Shown here piece after piece: positions 23,831 to 39,889 of a stretch of DNA of 64,000 bases. Source of the DNA: Sparassis latifolia (Eukaryota; Basidiomycota; Agaricomycetes; Polyporales; Sparassidaceae); contig CM031554.1 in assembly GCA_018466975.1 (NCBI GenBank), positions 620,001-684,000 on the forward strand, given 5' to 3'. The position numbers were made by a program, and so were the translations under genes. Every line of letters starts with the position of its first letter. The stretch's first letter is position 1. The notes under the pieces were generated by a model. The model saw nothing but the letters and a program-made list of their open reading frames with translations. It had not been told where the DNA came from and searched no databases.

Positions 23831-25005
23831 ATGCTCGCACGCGTCCACCTCCCTTTCCTCGCCGTCCTCGCCTCTGCCCTCCTCGCCTCTGCCGCCCCCG
23901 TGATCGACTGTGGCTGCACGTCCCCCTCCCCCACCAGCTCGCACGTCTCCACCAGCCCGCCCGTCCCCAGCTCGACTTACTCCCCGCCTTCGTCCTCCTC
24001 CTCCCACAAGTCCCACAAGACCTCCTCGTCCCACAAGACCTCCTCGTCCGCGCCCTCGCCGACCTCGAGGAGCCAGTCCCACGTCCCGACCTCGCCCTGG
24101 TCCACCCGCCCCTGGCCCACTTCCAGCGCGTCTTCTGCCTCCACTGAGCCGTGCTCCTTCACCCCCAGTTCGAGCAGCGCCTCCGAGGGCTCGAGCGCGT
24201 CTCACTCTACCCAGTATCCGACGTCCTCCACGCCGCCCCCTTGGTCCTCCGCGGCCCCGACGAGCCCGTCCACTTACGCTCCGCCCACGTCCACGCCCAG
24301 CGCTCCTACTTCCGCGTCTGGTCCTTCGTCCTCTGCCTCTTGGCCCTCGTCGTCGTCCCGCTATTCTTCGCCCACATCTTCTTCGCCTGCCTCGTCTTCG
24401 CCCACCGCGTCTTCGCCTACCTCTTGGCCTACCTCTTATTCGCCAACCTCTTCTTCGCCCTCCTCTTCTTCGCCCACCTCGTCTTCGCCCACCTCGTCTT
24501 CGCCCACCTCTTCTTCGCCCTCCTCTTCTTCGCCCACCTCGTCTTCGCCCACCTCTTCTTCGCCCTCCTCTTCTTCGCCCTCCTCCACACCCTCGTCCAT
24601 CCCCGCCTCCCAATGCAACACCGGCTCCATTCAGTGCTGCGACTCACTCCAGGACACTTCCTCCCGCAGGCCCAGAACATCCTCTCTTCCCTCGGTCTTC
24701 CGCTCGCCGACGCTGCTAACCTTGCTGGCATCGGCTGCACTGCGGGCCTCGTTGGCGTCGGCGGCGACACCTGCGTCAGCGCCCCAGTGTGCTGCGAGGA
24801 TAATAGCTTCCGTGAGTGGGCTGTCTGTTTTTTTATCCCGAGATTGCATTGCATCGTGTCCTGGCTTTTGACCAGACATAGTGATCCTCGACAGCGTTTC
24901 CTCACACCTTCTACTTTCGCTTTTCATCACGATAGAAACTGACCCCATTCATTTCCAGAGGGCCTCATCAACCTCGGATGCGTCCCCATTATTATCTCCC
25001 TCTGA
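23831..25005 (+). CDS. Class I hydrophobin with long Ser/Thr/Pro stalk
   Basis: Secreted surface protein. Signal peptide MLARVHLPFLAVLASALLASA, then about 240 residues of Ser/Thr/Pro-rich sequence, then a hydrophobin domain from about residue 262 (QCNTGSIQCCDSLQ, GIGCTAGLVGVGGDTC, APVCCEDNSF, GLINLGCVPIII). Two exons: 23831-24811 and 24959-25005 (GTGAGT to TTTCCAG). Typical class I hydrophobins are 100-150 aa; this would be 342 aa. The stalk from about 24370 to 24590 is a minisatellite of TCTTCGCCCACC-like units coding SSPTSSSP. One base is missing in a C run at about 24665 (TCCTCCCGCAGG, where the family pattern SSPQAQN needs one more C), so the genomic frame is broken between the first and later cysteines. 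This is a sequencing error or a recent lesion. An AATAAAAG box lies about 95 bp upstream. Confidence 0.8.
24370..24595 (+). repeat. Coding minisatellite in the hydrophobin stalk
   Basis: Imperfect tandem units around TCTTCGCCCACCTCG and TCTTCGCCCTCCTCT, multiples of 3 nt, coding Ser-Ser-Pro-Thr/Ser repeats. Unit number is likely to vary between strains. Confidence 0.8.
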
Positions 25006-26154
25006 TATCCCTTCATGCTCTTGTGAAGAGAAAATTGTGCGTCCTCCGTTACGCTGTATAATGCGTGAATCTGACGCATATCTGGGACCAGAGTTCGCAA
25101 GCATTTTTTGATCCATTTTCCGTGCATGCCACGACGCCAAAATTCCTACCTCGATCCTGAAGACCACCATCCTATTCTCCAAATTGACTCGGCCGACAGG
25201 TTTCTCGTTCTCTCTGTGTGCGCTGTTGCTCGTGTCGGGTGGGAGTATACCCCGCGTCGATGTCCCTCCTTCTGTATTGTTTCTTCGTCTGTGTCATGTT
25301 CAGGGTGGTGTTCCGTTTTTGTTCCGTGTTCTGATTTGTAGTGTCCCGTGGCGTTCTCCGCAACTAATGATGGGTCTCTGAAGAGCATGTAATAATGGAC
25401 ACTTCGTTTCGTTACTTGGGATATCCGTATCCTACTTTACCCTAGGCAATGTTACCTTTCCTCCTCCATTAGCAATACATAGAGTTTGGCTATCGATACA
25501 CCGTCCGACACGTCCTCCCATTAACCACAGACTGTCCTCCGCGACGTCGACAAGATCTGAGATCTCTCAGCAGCAACAACACGGGATGGGTATGATGTAG
25601 CACACCGTCCCGTCCTGCGCGCCGCGGAGTAAGCGAGCCGTTCTGTCCAAGACCTTCCGTGCGAGATATGCGCACCGGACATGGGATGCACCCGCCTCGG
25701 ACCCGCTCTGCCTTGTGCTGTGTATCGTCCGCACCGCGTTCGGGCCTCTTCATCGTCATGTCCGACACGCGCGCGGGCTGCGCGGTGATTCGCGCACCCT
25801 CTTGGGGTGCGGTGTGGGCGGCGGGCGGACGAGTTGGGGGTGGGTGGGATGCAGACTCGGACATGGTGTGGTGTAGAGCGTGCCCTGCGCACGACCTAGA
25901 GGATTACTTATGTGGTGCACGGAGTCAACGTGACATCTCTGCCTCGCTCCACAGCAGCAGCAGCCCGCGATACCAAGAAATGAAATATCTCCGCGACGGG
26001 GTGTACAGCACGGCGCCCGGCGGCAACTACATGTATCGATACTGTAAAGAAGAAGTATGTACAGCGCTCGACTTCTAATATCACGCCGCCGCTCAACCCC
26101 GCTTGATCTTCTTCCTCGGCCGGTCGTCGTCGCCCTTGCCGCCGCCGCCGCCGT
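25006..26154. other. Intergenic, no supportable gene
   Basis: No frame with recognisable content. The right part (about 26000-26154) is the 3' flank of PRP43 copy 1 and shares short blocks with the 3' flank of copy 2, for example ACAGTATC followed by ATGTAGTTG. Confidence 0.5.
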
Positions 26155-28940
<2,786 letters not shown>

Positions 28941-29889
28941 GCCAAAGAGGCGCCGAGGGCAGAAAGACGTTGCAGCAAGCAAGACGATATCGCGCTAAGA
29001 GGATGGCCAAACATTTTGCTCACGTTTCAAGTCACGTTCTTGGCACGTGGTGGTGACGCGTCACGTCAGTGGCAAAAAGTCGGCAAGATAATGATTATAA
29101 GAAAAGAGATAAAGTCTGCTTGCTTGAACTCATGAGCCCATGCAATAATCCTGCTACGCAAGTGTTATGTTCCACGGGCCGAGCGTGAAGGTCTCGACGC
29201 GTTCCCTCACTATAAGCTTACACTTGCAAGGGGGACTGGGAGAACTTGGACGGCCGGGGAAATATGGAAGACGGGTTCACAAGGTAAATACATGTGCGGT
29301 GAAGTCGAACGAACTCTATTTTGGACCTTCCAAGTACTGGCTCTGATATTGGACGGGACGACGACTGCTCTGACGGACGCCCAAAAGGGAAGGGAAGATG
29401 CCAAAAAGGGAAACTATCGTAAGAGCAGTCGCTTCTGCCAGTCGTCTGGCGTCCGCGTAGAGGGCTTCGGCATACGTGCGGGTGAGAATAGAAGTAGAAC
29501 ATTAAAAGACTAGTCGATGTATATACGACCCCTTTGCCAGCGCGGTCGTCTTGGATGATGATCGTGATTAGTCAGAACTTATGATAGTTTCCATTCTGTC
29601 CGTCCGCCGATTCTACTGTACATACTCTTAACACATTGCCCGCTTGTTCATGAATGCTCCCTATCGTCCCTTCGCCCGCACTTCCTGGTCCGGGAAGCAG
29701 AAAGGTTACCGCTGAAGATCTTCGCGTCTTATGGTTTGCCACGATGATTTGGACGATATTCGACACTTACAAATATTGAGATGATTCCCACTTTCCGCCT
29801 GAGAACACTGCTCCCACGCATAGGCGCTGTGCGCCGAGGGTGAATTGACGCTGAATACGCTTCTCGCTCATGATGCATGACCATCCAAT
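28941..29889. promoter_or_regulatory. Spacer between divergent PRP43 copies
   Basis: 949 bp separating the two start codons. By eye it is not itself an inverted repeat: homology between the copies starts at the ATG. Each copy therefore has its own upstream sequence, and the spacer must hold both promoters. No convincing gene or TATA box was recognised. Confidence 0.6.
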
Positions 29890-32681
<2,792 letters not shown>

Positions 32682-33216
32682 GTGGCGGGGCGGTCTGCAG
32701 ACGTAGTAGAGAGTTAGAGTTCCTGGTTTTGTACTTCTGCTTCTTCACAGTATCAAAATATGTATGTAGTTGTGTGGAATCAATTTGCCGTACTGTACAG
32801 CCGTAGTATGGTGGCCAATGCCTCGGAGGCGCCGCTGAGCATTCCAACAACGGCATACCACTAAGTAGCGAACATTCTACACTCGGCGATGACGGCTTCC
32901 GGCATGCCCGGATCCAACTCCACTCAAAGTCATAGTGGTTATAAAGCGTAGGCAACAAAGTCGAGATACAATTTATCATGTTTACATAAAGTCATAGTCA
33001 ATCTTCCACATATCGACACTGTCTCCAAGGAATAGGTCACCAGGTACATACACACACCTTTAAATCTTACAGCACAATTGACAAGTAGTGTTACAAGCCT
33101 CATCCATGTATCACCAGTGATCTTGGGAGGGAAAGCATGAGCACAGAGAGTTAGAAACAAACAAATGACAGTAGAATGATGGAAATACAACAAGGGCACG
33201 AAATGTCATGGCAGGA
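32682..33216. other. Intergenic, converging 3' flanks
   Basis: 3' flank of PRP43 copy 2 followed by the 3' flank of the orphan gene on the minus strand. No gene signal recognised. Confidence 0.55.
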
Positions 33217-34392
33217 TTACTTTCGGGCAGGGATCTGCACCTTAGCCAGCTCTGTGAGCCCATCCCAGAGGCTCTCGGCTTCAAGCATGGTCGCTCTGCC
33301 AGTGGTCACAAGCGACTCCACCCACCCACGACACGCGGACATCTTTGAAGTTGCACGAAGGATTCGGATACTGGTGATACCATCAGCCAGCAGGATTGTG
33401 AAGAGATGAGGTGCAGGGATTGCCAGTGACTGGAGAAAGTCCCAGATGGGCCGGGTTACATCATCAATGTGCATTAACTCATCCATCCTAACTTGAAAAT
33501 CACTCTTTAGTTGAGGGATACAGATGAGCAAGGGCAATGCATCAGCAACTGTAAACAAATAGCTTGTAAACAGAGCAACGTACAGTAGCTCGTTCATCAG
33601 TACGAGTTCTAGCATTGTCTGTGATTGCAAGACTTCGAGAGTTGCTCATGGGACTGCCGGAGGGGAATCTCCTCCCTCTCGGCATCTGGCCTATGAATTG
33701 GCGTCGAGGCCTACAAGGAGTACTGGGCACTTGGGGCATCTCATTTCTTGATAAGCGGGAGTGCTACGCAGATGCAAATATTAAGAGGTTGTATTGAGGC
33801 ATGAACAGATCAAATACCTTGCTCTCACTTGGCTCTATTTGAGAACCGCCCGCCAGCCGGAGAATCTCTGCCTTGCGCCGAGCGTTAACCTTGGGATCAC
33901 ACATGCATCCACTCAAATATATGGCAATGTAACTCTTGACCGGCCAATAGTCCCGGTATCTCTTGATAAAGGGGCATACCCTCAGAATCTATGTACGAGC
34001 AAAGTCGACATTTAAGTGTTAGATTGGCCTTGAGACTTGTACATTTATACGCACTTCCCGCTGAACTCGATCTATAGACTTCGGATCTTGCTCAGAAAAT
34101 CTGTGGGCTATATCAAGGCGCCGCTGGACGACTGTGCGTGTCGCTTGCTGTTCACAAAATTGGTACGTCCGCGTGTACACTGAAGATCACGTAAGGGACT
34201 TACGGTGAGCTCCTGAAATTCAGTCTTCGACAAGGCAATGGCAGCTTGTAAAGCTGAAACCGTGCTGGGCTGTCTACCGTTTGGCCGCTCTATCAAAGTT
34301 TCTGTCGTCCTCAGTGTGTCTTCTCCATGGACAAAGTGAGCCACTGAACACAAACCGCAGGGCGATGAACATGTAGACTTACTGCCCGGCAT
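33217..34392 (-). CDS. Orphan 296-aa protein, six exons
   Basis: Not recognised. Six exons join in perfect phase: 34392-34383 (only 10 nt, MPG plus one base), 34343-34204, 34147-34055, 33988-33818, 33763-33715 and 33644-33217. This gives 296 aa with no stop. The predicted protein is soluble. It has a charged helical stretch (QATRTVVQRRLDIAHRFSEQ), then YWPVKSYIAIYLSGCMCDPK and KAEILRLAGG, a Ser/Pro joint (MPQVPSTPS), and a C-terminal helical block with LQSLAIPAPHLFTILLADG. No signal peptide or known motif is seen. Multi-exon coherence with standard GT-AG borders makes it very likely real. Possibly a lineage-specific fungal family. Confidence 0.7.
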
Positions 34393-36106
34393 GTTGGGAT
34401 CGTCGATGTATTAGGTGGTGGTGGGGAGATGGAACCTTAGAAGACAGCGAAGTAGTCCCCGTGTTCACTTTCGAACACAGTCTCCCGGGGTTGGAACGCG
34501 ACGCGGTCACATGCTCGAGAGGAAAGGCTCCTATGATATGATTATGTCAGCCTACTGTTTTTACCCTAGACTTAAACGTGAAATCGGATTCTGCACTGCA
34601 TGGATGACCGCACTCGCATACAAACCGCGTCACGCAGATATAACTTGCCACCCGATCCCAACAGAAATTCAAGAGGCCGCTCTCAAGCGGTCTGGCCAAT
34701 CACTGGCATGAGCGGCTATGAGTTGTTTGTACACAGGAATATCCAAGGCGGCGTGACGTGCGAAACTCTGCAGCACGGCCTTGCAGTATTGTTGGTTGAC
34801 TTTATTTCCCACAGTGCTAAACGATGAAGATGGATCATGTATTTTATTTTGCTGTAGGATATCTGTGCACGGAGGCGAGTTGTTGCATGACTCGGGTTCG
34901 ACTTGGGTAACTCGGTGGCTCCGAAGGATTCGGCTGCATGAAACAACATAAAAATGGCGCATTCGTCGCATGCAAACCGCGCAGGTTTTCAATTATGACG
35001 ACGATGTGGCACGTACCAGTAGGATTTGGAATCCGACAATTACGAAGGCTATGTAGTGTTGAGCATACAAGAAGCCCGTTGGATCAGACGAGTGCTACGA
35101 TGCAAGTCCTAGCAGAGAATCAGCACAATGACAAATAAATGATGCACCCGTCAATCGAGTCCGCTGTGGCCGATCGTGGCCAGCAGTGCGTTGGAATTTT
35201 AGACTCTGCCTGCCAGCCCGGGAATCAGCCAGCAACAGGAAAGCAGAACTGTACCTACTTACCTGTCATTTGCGGCAGGCCTCCTGCGGCATCAAGTAGG
35301 GTTTAAAATCAGCTATGGCGAACTTCGTGAGCAAGACAACTACAAGCGAGGATGTGCTCAACAAGCAACAGACAAGCGGAGCAGGACATCACTACAAAGT
35401 GAAACTCGTAAGTGCCACCAGATCTATTGCCCCATGGATAGACTACACAATCACCTCTCTTGAACGGGGAGGGGAAGAACTTCACGGAATGATATATACT
35501 GTAAGTACTGCACACCTTGTGTACACCAGAGTCACGGTCGCGCTAGAGGCACGTGGCCTGACGCGTTACGTCACGGTTTGTCACGGACGCGCCAAGACAT
35601 CCGAGTCACGGTCGCCGAGTGCAGCCGCGGGCGCGAGTTTCAGCAGTCTGCTCATCAGGCAGTGAGCCAATCGCGTCCTTCTGACATAGCTTCCTCACTG
35701 ATTTCAGGATCACAGATGGAGATAATATGCTCGCCTTCCCCAAGCTTCTTTCTGAAGGCACTCTCTGAGACTCGACTTAGACACAGGTTCATGGAGCACT
35801 AACCTCTGGCTGTGTCGCGTCTGCGCCCCTGTATTAGATCGCGTACCGCGATGCAATGATTGGCAGGATGAGACTGGGCAACGCCTCATTGCCTTCTCCC
35901 GTCCGACCAAGTGCACCCAGCAATGATTGGAACAGCAGCGCCACACTCCTCCAGATCACTAGCTGAAGCACTGCAGATCTTTCTCGCTATATAATGGTCT
36001 TACACCACGTCCACTGTACGTCCACCTTCTAATCGAGTGCCATCTCGACACCCTTTTCGACACCCGTCCTTTCGTCTTCTCTTCACCCTTGCTATTTCGA
36101 AGCAAC
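34393..36106. other. Intergenic stretch, no supportable gene
   Basis: Several 60-116-codon frames exist (for example 35315-35665, +), but none has motifs or splice context. The part from about 35530 to 35660 has repeated GTCACG words upstream of the four-TM gene. A degenerate insertion is possible but not shown. Confidence 0.5.
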
Positions 36107-36939
36107 ATGTCCCGACACTTCTGCTGCTGTATCCCCGTCAGGGCTGGCGTCTTCATTTTCTCCCTAATCTCCTTTCTTGCCTCCACTGCGTTGGCAGTGC
36201 TAGCATGGATCGCCACCTACGGTGCGTTATTTCTTCTTGCTTGTGGTACGGCTTTCGAGTTAATGGGCCTGATCTAGAGGTGCACCACGATCCCGGCCAA
36301 CACATGAACATATCCAACACAGCAAAAATCATCATCATTGTGGTGGGCAGCATATCCACGCTCATCGCCCTCATCTCGCTCTTCGGGTGCGTGTCCCAGC
36401 CCAGCCCGGCGCCCTGTATATATTCCACTAACCTGCTTGCTACGGACAGCTGGATCGGCTCGATCACGCGCAACCGCCGCTTCGTAAAGGCGTACTCTGC
36501 GCTGTCCTGGGTCATCTTCCTCCTCTCGCTCGTCTCCGCCGGCTTCTTCCTCTACATCGTCTACGCCGGCAAGGCGCTCTACGACTGCATTTCCGTCGAC
36601 TCGAACCTGCACGTCGACACGAACGTCTCATGCGACTTCCACTTCTCGCTCGGCATCAAGATCCTCGTCACCGTCATTACCGTATTGCAGATCCTGATTC
36701 ACCTCTGTGCGCTCCCGTGTTTGGTACGCTGCGTGCGACGTGGCTAATGTGACTGCTTTGCAGATATCGTGGTCATCATCAGACGCTACGTCGACCAGCT
36801 CGAGGACGGGGACGAATCGTGGAGGAGCCCGTACACCCTCGGCCTCGTCGACCCGCGCCAGGGCCTGCTCAACCCCGCCTCGGAAGCATACCCCTATTCC
36901 GACGCGACGCACGCGTTTGGCAAGGCCGCTGAAGCCTGA
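36107..36939 (+). CDS. Four-TM tetraspanin-like membrane protein
   Basis: 218-aa integral membrane protein; function unknown. Four exons: 36107-36221, 36278-36386, 36450-36706 and 36764-36939, with consistent phases. The start MSRHFCCCIPVRAG has a cysteine cluster that could be palmitoylated. TM1 GVFIFSLISFLASTALAVLAW; TM2 IIIIVVGSISTLIALISLFG; TM3 SALSWVIFLLSLVSAGFFLYIVY; a loop with two cysteines (LYDCISVDSN, NVSCDF); TM4 ILVTVITVLQILIHLYIVVII; cytosolic tail YVDQLEDGDESWRSPYTL. The order short loop, TM2-TM3, Cys-containing loop, TM4 is tetraspanin-like, but no CCG motif is present, so it is a look-alike or distant member. Start supported by gcaacATGT context and by frame. Confidence 0.8.
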
Positions 36940-38022
36940 GAGTTAGAGGCTGCACGATTCAGATGCATTTGTTGAATGGCATGGGATGTACTTTAATACT
37001 GAACATAGTAGGTGGCGCACGACGTAATTTATCAAGCGGACTGTTCTGTGTCTCCGGCGAGCGACTCCACTCTCGATGCCTGCAGTGTGGAGGAAGGCAG
37101 AAAGGCTTGGCCGTTGAACTATCGTACAAAAGTGTCAACACCCCCCTCTCTTCAAGACATAATCGGGCACGAAATCGCGTAGCCCGAGGACTCACCCACG
37201 TGCACAACCCATTAGCACGCCAGGTACGTAGCTGCCAGAACCAGAACTGCAGACGGATCGCCCGCCGTACGCGTAAACCATCGTCGGCGATGTGCCTCGC
37301 GCGGAAGCACCGAGTGTGCCTCCCCGACAGCTTCCGCGTTTTCGTGCGGGAATCAGTGGTGGCGGTTTTGGTTCTGCCCGGGCGGAAGTGTGGCGGTGAT
37401 CGTGAATTTTGGGCACCGCCCCAAACTCAAATAAGTTGTGGATTGGGGTTTTGACCAAGCGCGAACCGTGGGTAGTGATGGATGTGGAATATGCGTTGGT
37501 AGTGCATGATTCGGTGAGCTCGTCGTGGTTTACACATGGACTTGCACAGAGGGAATTGAGCACCGCAACAAGACGAACTATCGCCCACCCAGCGCAACGC
37601 CCCGGGAGAAACGCACCGTGCATTTCAAGAGCAGAAGCAGAAGACAGTCGGACGGGCCTGTTTCGAACACACCCGAGCATTTTCTCCCACCACCGGACGA
37701 CCCAAAACCAGTAGGTGCTATTAGCCCAACACGCGCATACACCAGCGGTGCCGCCACCAATCGCCGGCGGAGGACACCCCAGGCGCCCAAAGACCGCCAG
37801 GCGACCGATTCATGCTTGCCCACTGAGGCTGGACAAAGGCCTCCACGCATCTGCATACTCTATCTTCACCGCGCTGCTGCGGCATCCGCATGGGACAACA
37901 TCTCACCCCAGGTTGGATATAAGGCATCCGCGCACCTCCATGCTCTATCTTCGCCGCTGCTCTCCGCATCGCCGAAAACGCTCCCCACTCTCGTAGCGTT
38001 AACGACGTTAGCTCCCGTGGAT
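36940..38022. other. Intergenic; promoter region of the peptide pair
   Basis: No independent gene recognised. A frame is open upstream of the first peptide, but its predicted residues are unlike a protein. Two imperfect direct copies of a segment containing CTCTATCTTC followed by CCGC and GCTGCT (about 37857 and 37942) flank the TATAAGG box. Confidence 0.5.
37918..37924 (+). promoter_or_regulatory. TATA box of peptide gene 1
   Basis: TATAAGG about 105 bp upstream of the ATG at 38023, at a position matching the TATAAA of peptide gene 2. Confidence 0.5.
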
Positions 38023-38193
38023 ATGCAGCTGAACGCGCTCACACTTATCCTTGCAACGCTTGCGTGCACTGGCGTCGCCGCACCTGCCGATATGCCACTT
38101 GCGCTGCGCGTCGCAGCGGACTCACGGTCGGCGCGGTATCGCGACACGGTCGCACCATTCGACTTGCCATGGCACTCACCACAGAAGATCTGA
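38023..38193 (+). CDS. Small secreted peptide 1 (56 aa)
   Basis: Not a known family. Signal peptide MQLNALTLILATLACTGVAA with a cleavage site after GVAA or GVAAP. The mature part of about 35 residues is PADMPLALRVAADSRSARYR followed by DTVAPFDLPWHSPQKI. It has a paralogue 507 bp downstream with the same length and a conserved mature core: MPLALRVAADS, ARYR, then DLPWHSP. No cysteine and no dibasic site in the mature part. The stop TGA is followed after one base by a GTATGC donor-like site. TATAAGG lies 105 bp upstream. Conservation between the two copies is concentrated in the mature part, which argues for real translation. Role (signal, effector or matrix) cannot be told. Confidence 0.75.
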   Translation: MQLNALTLILATLACTGVAAPADMPLALRVAADSRSARYRDTVAPFDLPWHSPQKI

Positions 38194-38616
38194 GGTATGC
38201 TTTCGGTTTATCCGCCCATTTGACACGGTGTTAATCAGCATTCTTCTAGTAGCCGCACCCACAATTATGGTTTTCGGCGCGGGGAGCGCTTTAGGGGTAG
38301 GGGGTCAGAAGCACAAGGCACGATATGAAGCGCACACACCATGTATCACAACCGCATCCATTCCTAGAGACAGCCCAGCGTGGATTAATGCTAACTGCCC
38401 GAAACGATCTTGCCGACCATTTCTGTCGTACCCGCCAAGTATCCGCGGTCTATTTCCTTCCTGTCAGAATTCTTGAAAACTACATCCGTACTCGATTTCC
38501 GCCTCATGACGTGTGTGAGTGCATCTCCCGCACCCACAAGCTGCGATACCCGACAGCATGCGCGGTGGTCCTGTGCATTCGGTCCTGCATAGGTTCAGCC
38601 AAGCCTATTGGTCGAG

Positions 38617-38622
38617 TATAAA
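38617..38622 (+). promoter_or_regulatory. TATA box of peptide gene 2
   Basis: TATAAA 78 bp upstream of the ATG at 38700, preceded by CTATTGG, a CCAAT-type box in reverse. Confidence 0.55.
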
Positions 38623-38699
38623 CTACTCGTCGCCAGCCTGGAATACCCGCATAACTGAACCCAACGCACGCACCTTGGTTCAGAACACTCCTCGCAGCT

Positions 38700-38870
38700 A
38701 TGCACTGTAAAGCTGTCGCTGTCGTATTCGCCGCGTGCGCGTGCACGAGCTTTGCTGCACCTGTCGCCATGCCGCTCGCGCTGCGCGTCGCTGCCGACTC
38801 CGCCGCTGCGCGCTACCGCGCGTTCGTGGACCCGCTGGATCTGCCGTGGCATTCGCCCAACATGTCATAG
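38700..38870 (+). CDS. Small secreted peptide 2 (56 aa)
   Basis: Tandem paralogue of the peptide at 38023-38193. Signal peptide MHCKAVAVVFAACACTSFAA, mature part PVAMPLALRVAADSAAARYR then AFVDPLDLPWHSPNMS. Exactly the same length (56 aa), same strand, with a TATAAA box 78 bp upstream. The two proteins agree at most mature residues but differ in the signal peptide hydrophobic core, the expected pattern for paralogous secreted peptides. TAG is followed at once by a GTATGT donor-like site, and an acceptor TGCTCGCAG lies about 60 nt on, suggesting a 3'-UTR intron. Function unknown. Confidence 0.78.
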   Translation: MHCKAVAVVFAACACTSFAAPVAMPLALRVAADSAAARYRAFVDPLDLPWHSPNMS

Positions 38871-39343
38871 GTATGTTGGCTTTCTCCAATTGTGAGCGAA
38901 CCGGCTCTAATGTCGCTTCTGCTCGCAGCCGGGTTTGCCGCTACATCAAGTATGAGTGCAGCGTCGGCGGAGTGGGACAGAAGAATCTGGGGAAAGAAGA
39001 TAAAGAGCGGTTTTTTCAATCACCATGCAGCCTAGTCGGTGCAATGGACATTCGACCGGTGCCTTAGCTTACCGTGTAACATACTATCTGTCGCGCTTGA
39101 CCAAGATATCACCTCTGGTGTAGAACATCATGATTTATAGGTTGGAATAATTCCTCTGGAAATTGTGCAGCGTGTCAATACAGCACGACTTGGGCGACGC
39201 CAGAGATGAAGTGAAGCGCCAGTTCAAGTTGAACTCAGTTGAAGTGTTTTTCGATGCACGTGATCAGGTTGACTCTGTACTTAAGAGCTGCTTAAGAGGC
39301 GTATTTATCCTTTTATGAGCTGTATATCGAACACATCTTCATC
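38871..39343. other. Intergenic, no supportable gene
   Basis: Holds the likely 3'-UTR intron of peptide gene 2 (about 38871-38929) and the upstream region of the next gene. No other signal recognised. Confidence 0.55.
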
Positions 39344-39889
39344 ATGCCTCCGCGAACTTCTTACAGGCCCTCTCGACAGGACGAGGCCTTCGTCAGGGAC
39401 ATGACGGAAAGATATACATACTACCTGTTCACCGCTGCGGCATGTGGTCGCAAAGTTCGGGCGATGGGATACGGCGAGGCCCGCATGCAACCCACCTACG
39501 ACCAGGTCCTCCATGACTGGTACAACGATTCGACGATTATTCTGCGAACCAACAGCACGGATCCTAGTCGGCAAGCCGCGTTTTTTCGTCAGTGTAATGA
39601 GATTTGCGCCAGACCGCTCAACAATCTATACACGTATGTGCTTCTTTGGTCTGATCAACGCATTTTGACCTTCACACACATATAGCTGTTTCTGGGTCGG
39701 CTTTGCCGCCACTGCTGGAGCGCAAGGCTTGCACTGCCTGTTCAAAGACCATCCAGCCAAGTACAAGATTTTGAAGGATGCTCGCGAAGAATCGTAAGCG
39801 CCAAATTGATTCGCGTGTCTTCTATATGTTCATTCAGACACTACGAAGACTTCGACGGACCTATGGGGAAGAGGGAGTGCAGGAATTGA
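39344..39889 (+). CDS. Orphan 149-aa protein
   Basis: Not recognised. Three exons (39344-39633, 39686-39793, 39838-39889) join in phase to 149 aa. Start MPPRTSYRPSRQDEAFVRDM; a helical, charged body (ERYTYYLFTAAACGRKVRAM, YDQVLHDWYNDSTIIL); then one weakly hydrophobic segment CFWVGFAATAGAQGLHCLF and a hydrophilic end KDHPAKYKILKDAREES, then HYEDFDGPMGKRECRN. Borders are GTATGT/TATAG and GTAAGC/TTCAG. No signal peptide. Real gene likely because phases agree; function unknown. The TA-flanked MITE starts about 230 bp downstream. Confidence 0.65.

Noticed and set aside
23639..24613. Gly/Arg-rich frame on the minus strand (GRRRG repeats)
   Set aside because: Mirror of the Ser/Pro minisatellite in the hydrophobin stalk; no start context or splice support.
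25490..25892. Overlapping frames of about 124 codons on the minus strand before PRP43 copy 1
   Set aside because: Arg/Pro-rich, two overlapping frames equally long, no family signal.
33549..33583. Short intron in the orphan gene (GTACGT to TTTACAG)
   Set aside because: Splicing it would break the frame, whereas reading through is open, so it was kept as exon.
35315..35665. 116-codon plus-strand frame
   Set aside because: No motif; it runs through GTCACG-rich DNA that looks like promoter sequence.
37525..38022. Upstream extension of peptide 1 to a 222-aa protein
   Set aside because: The frame is open but the residues are unlike a protein, a TATA box lies inside it, and the paralogue starts exactly at the signal peptide.
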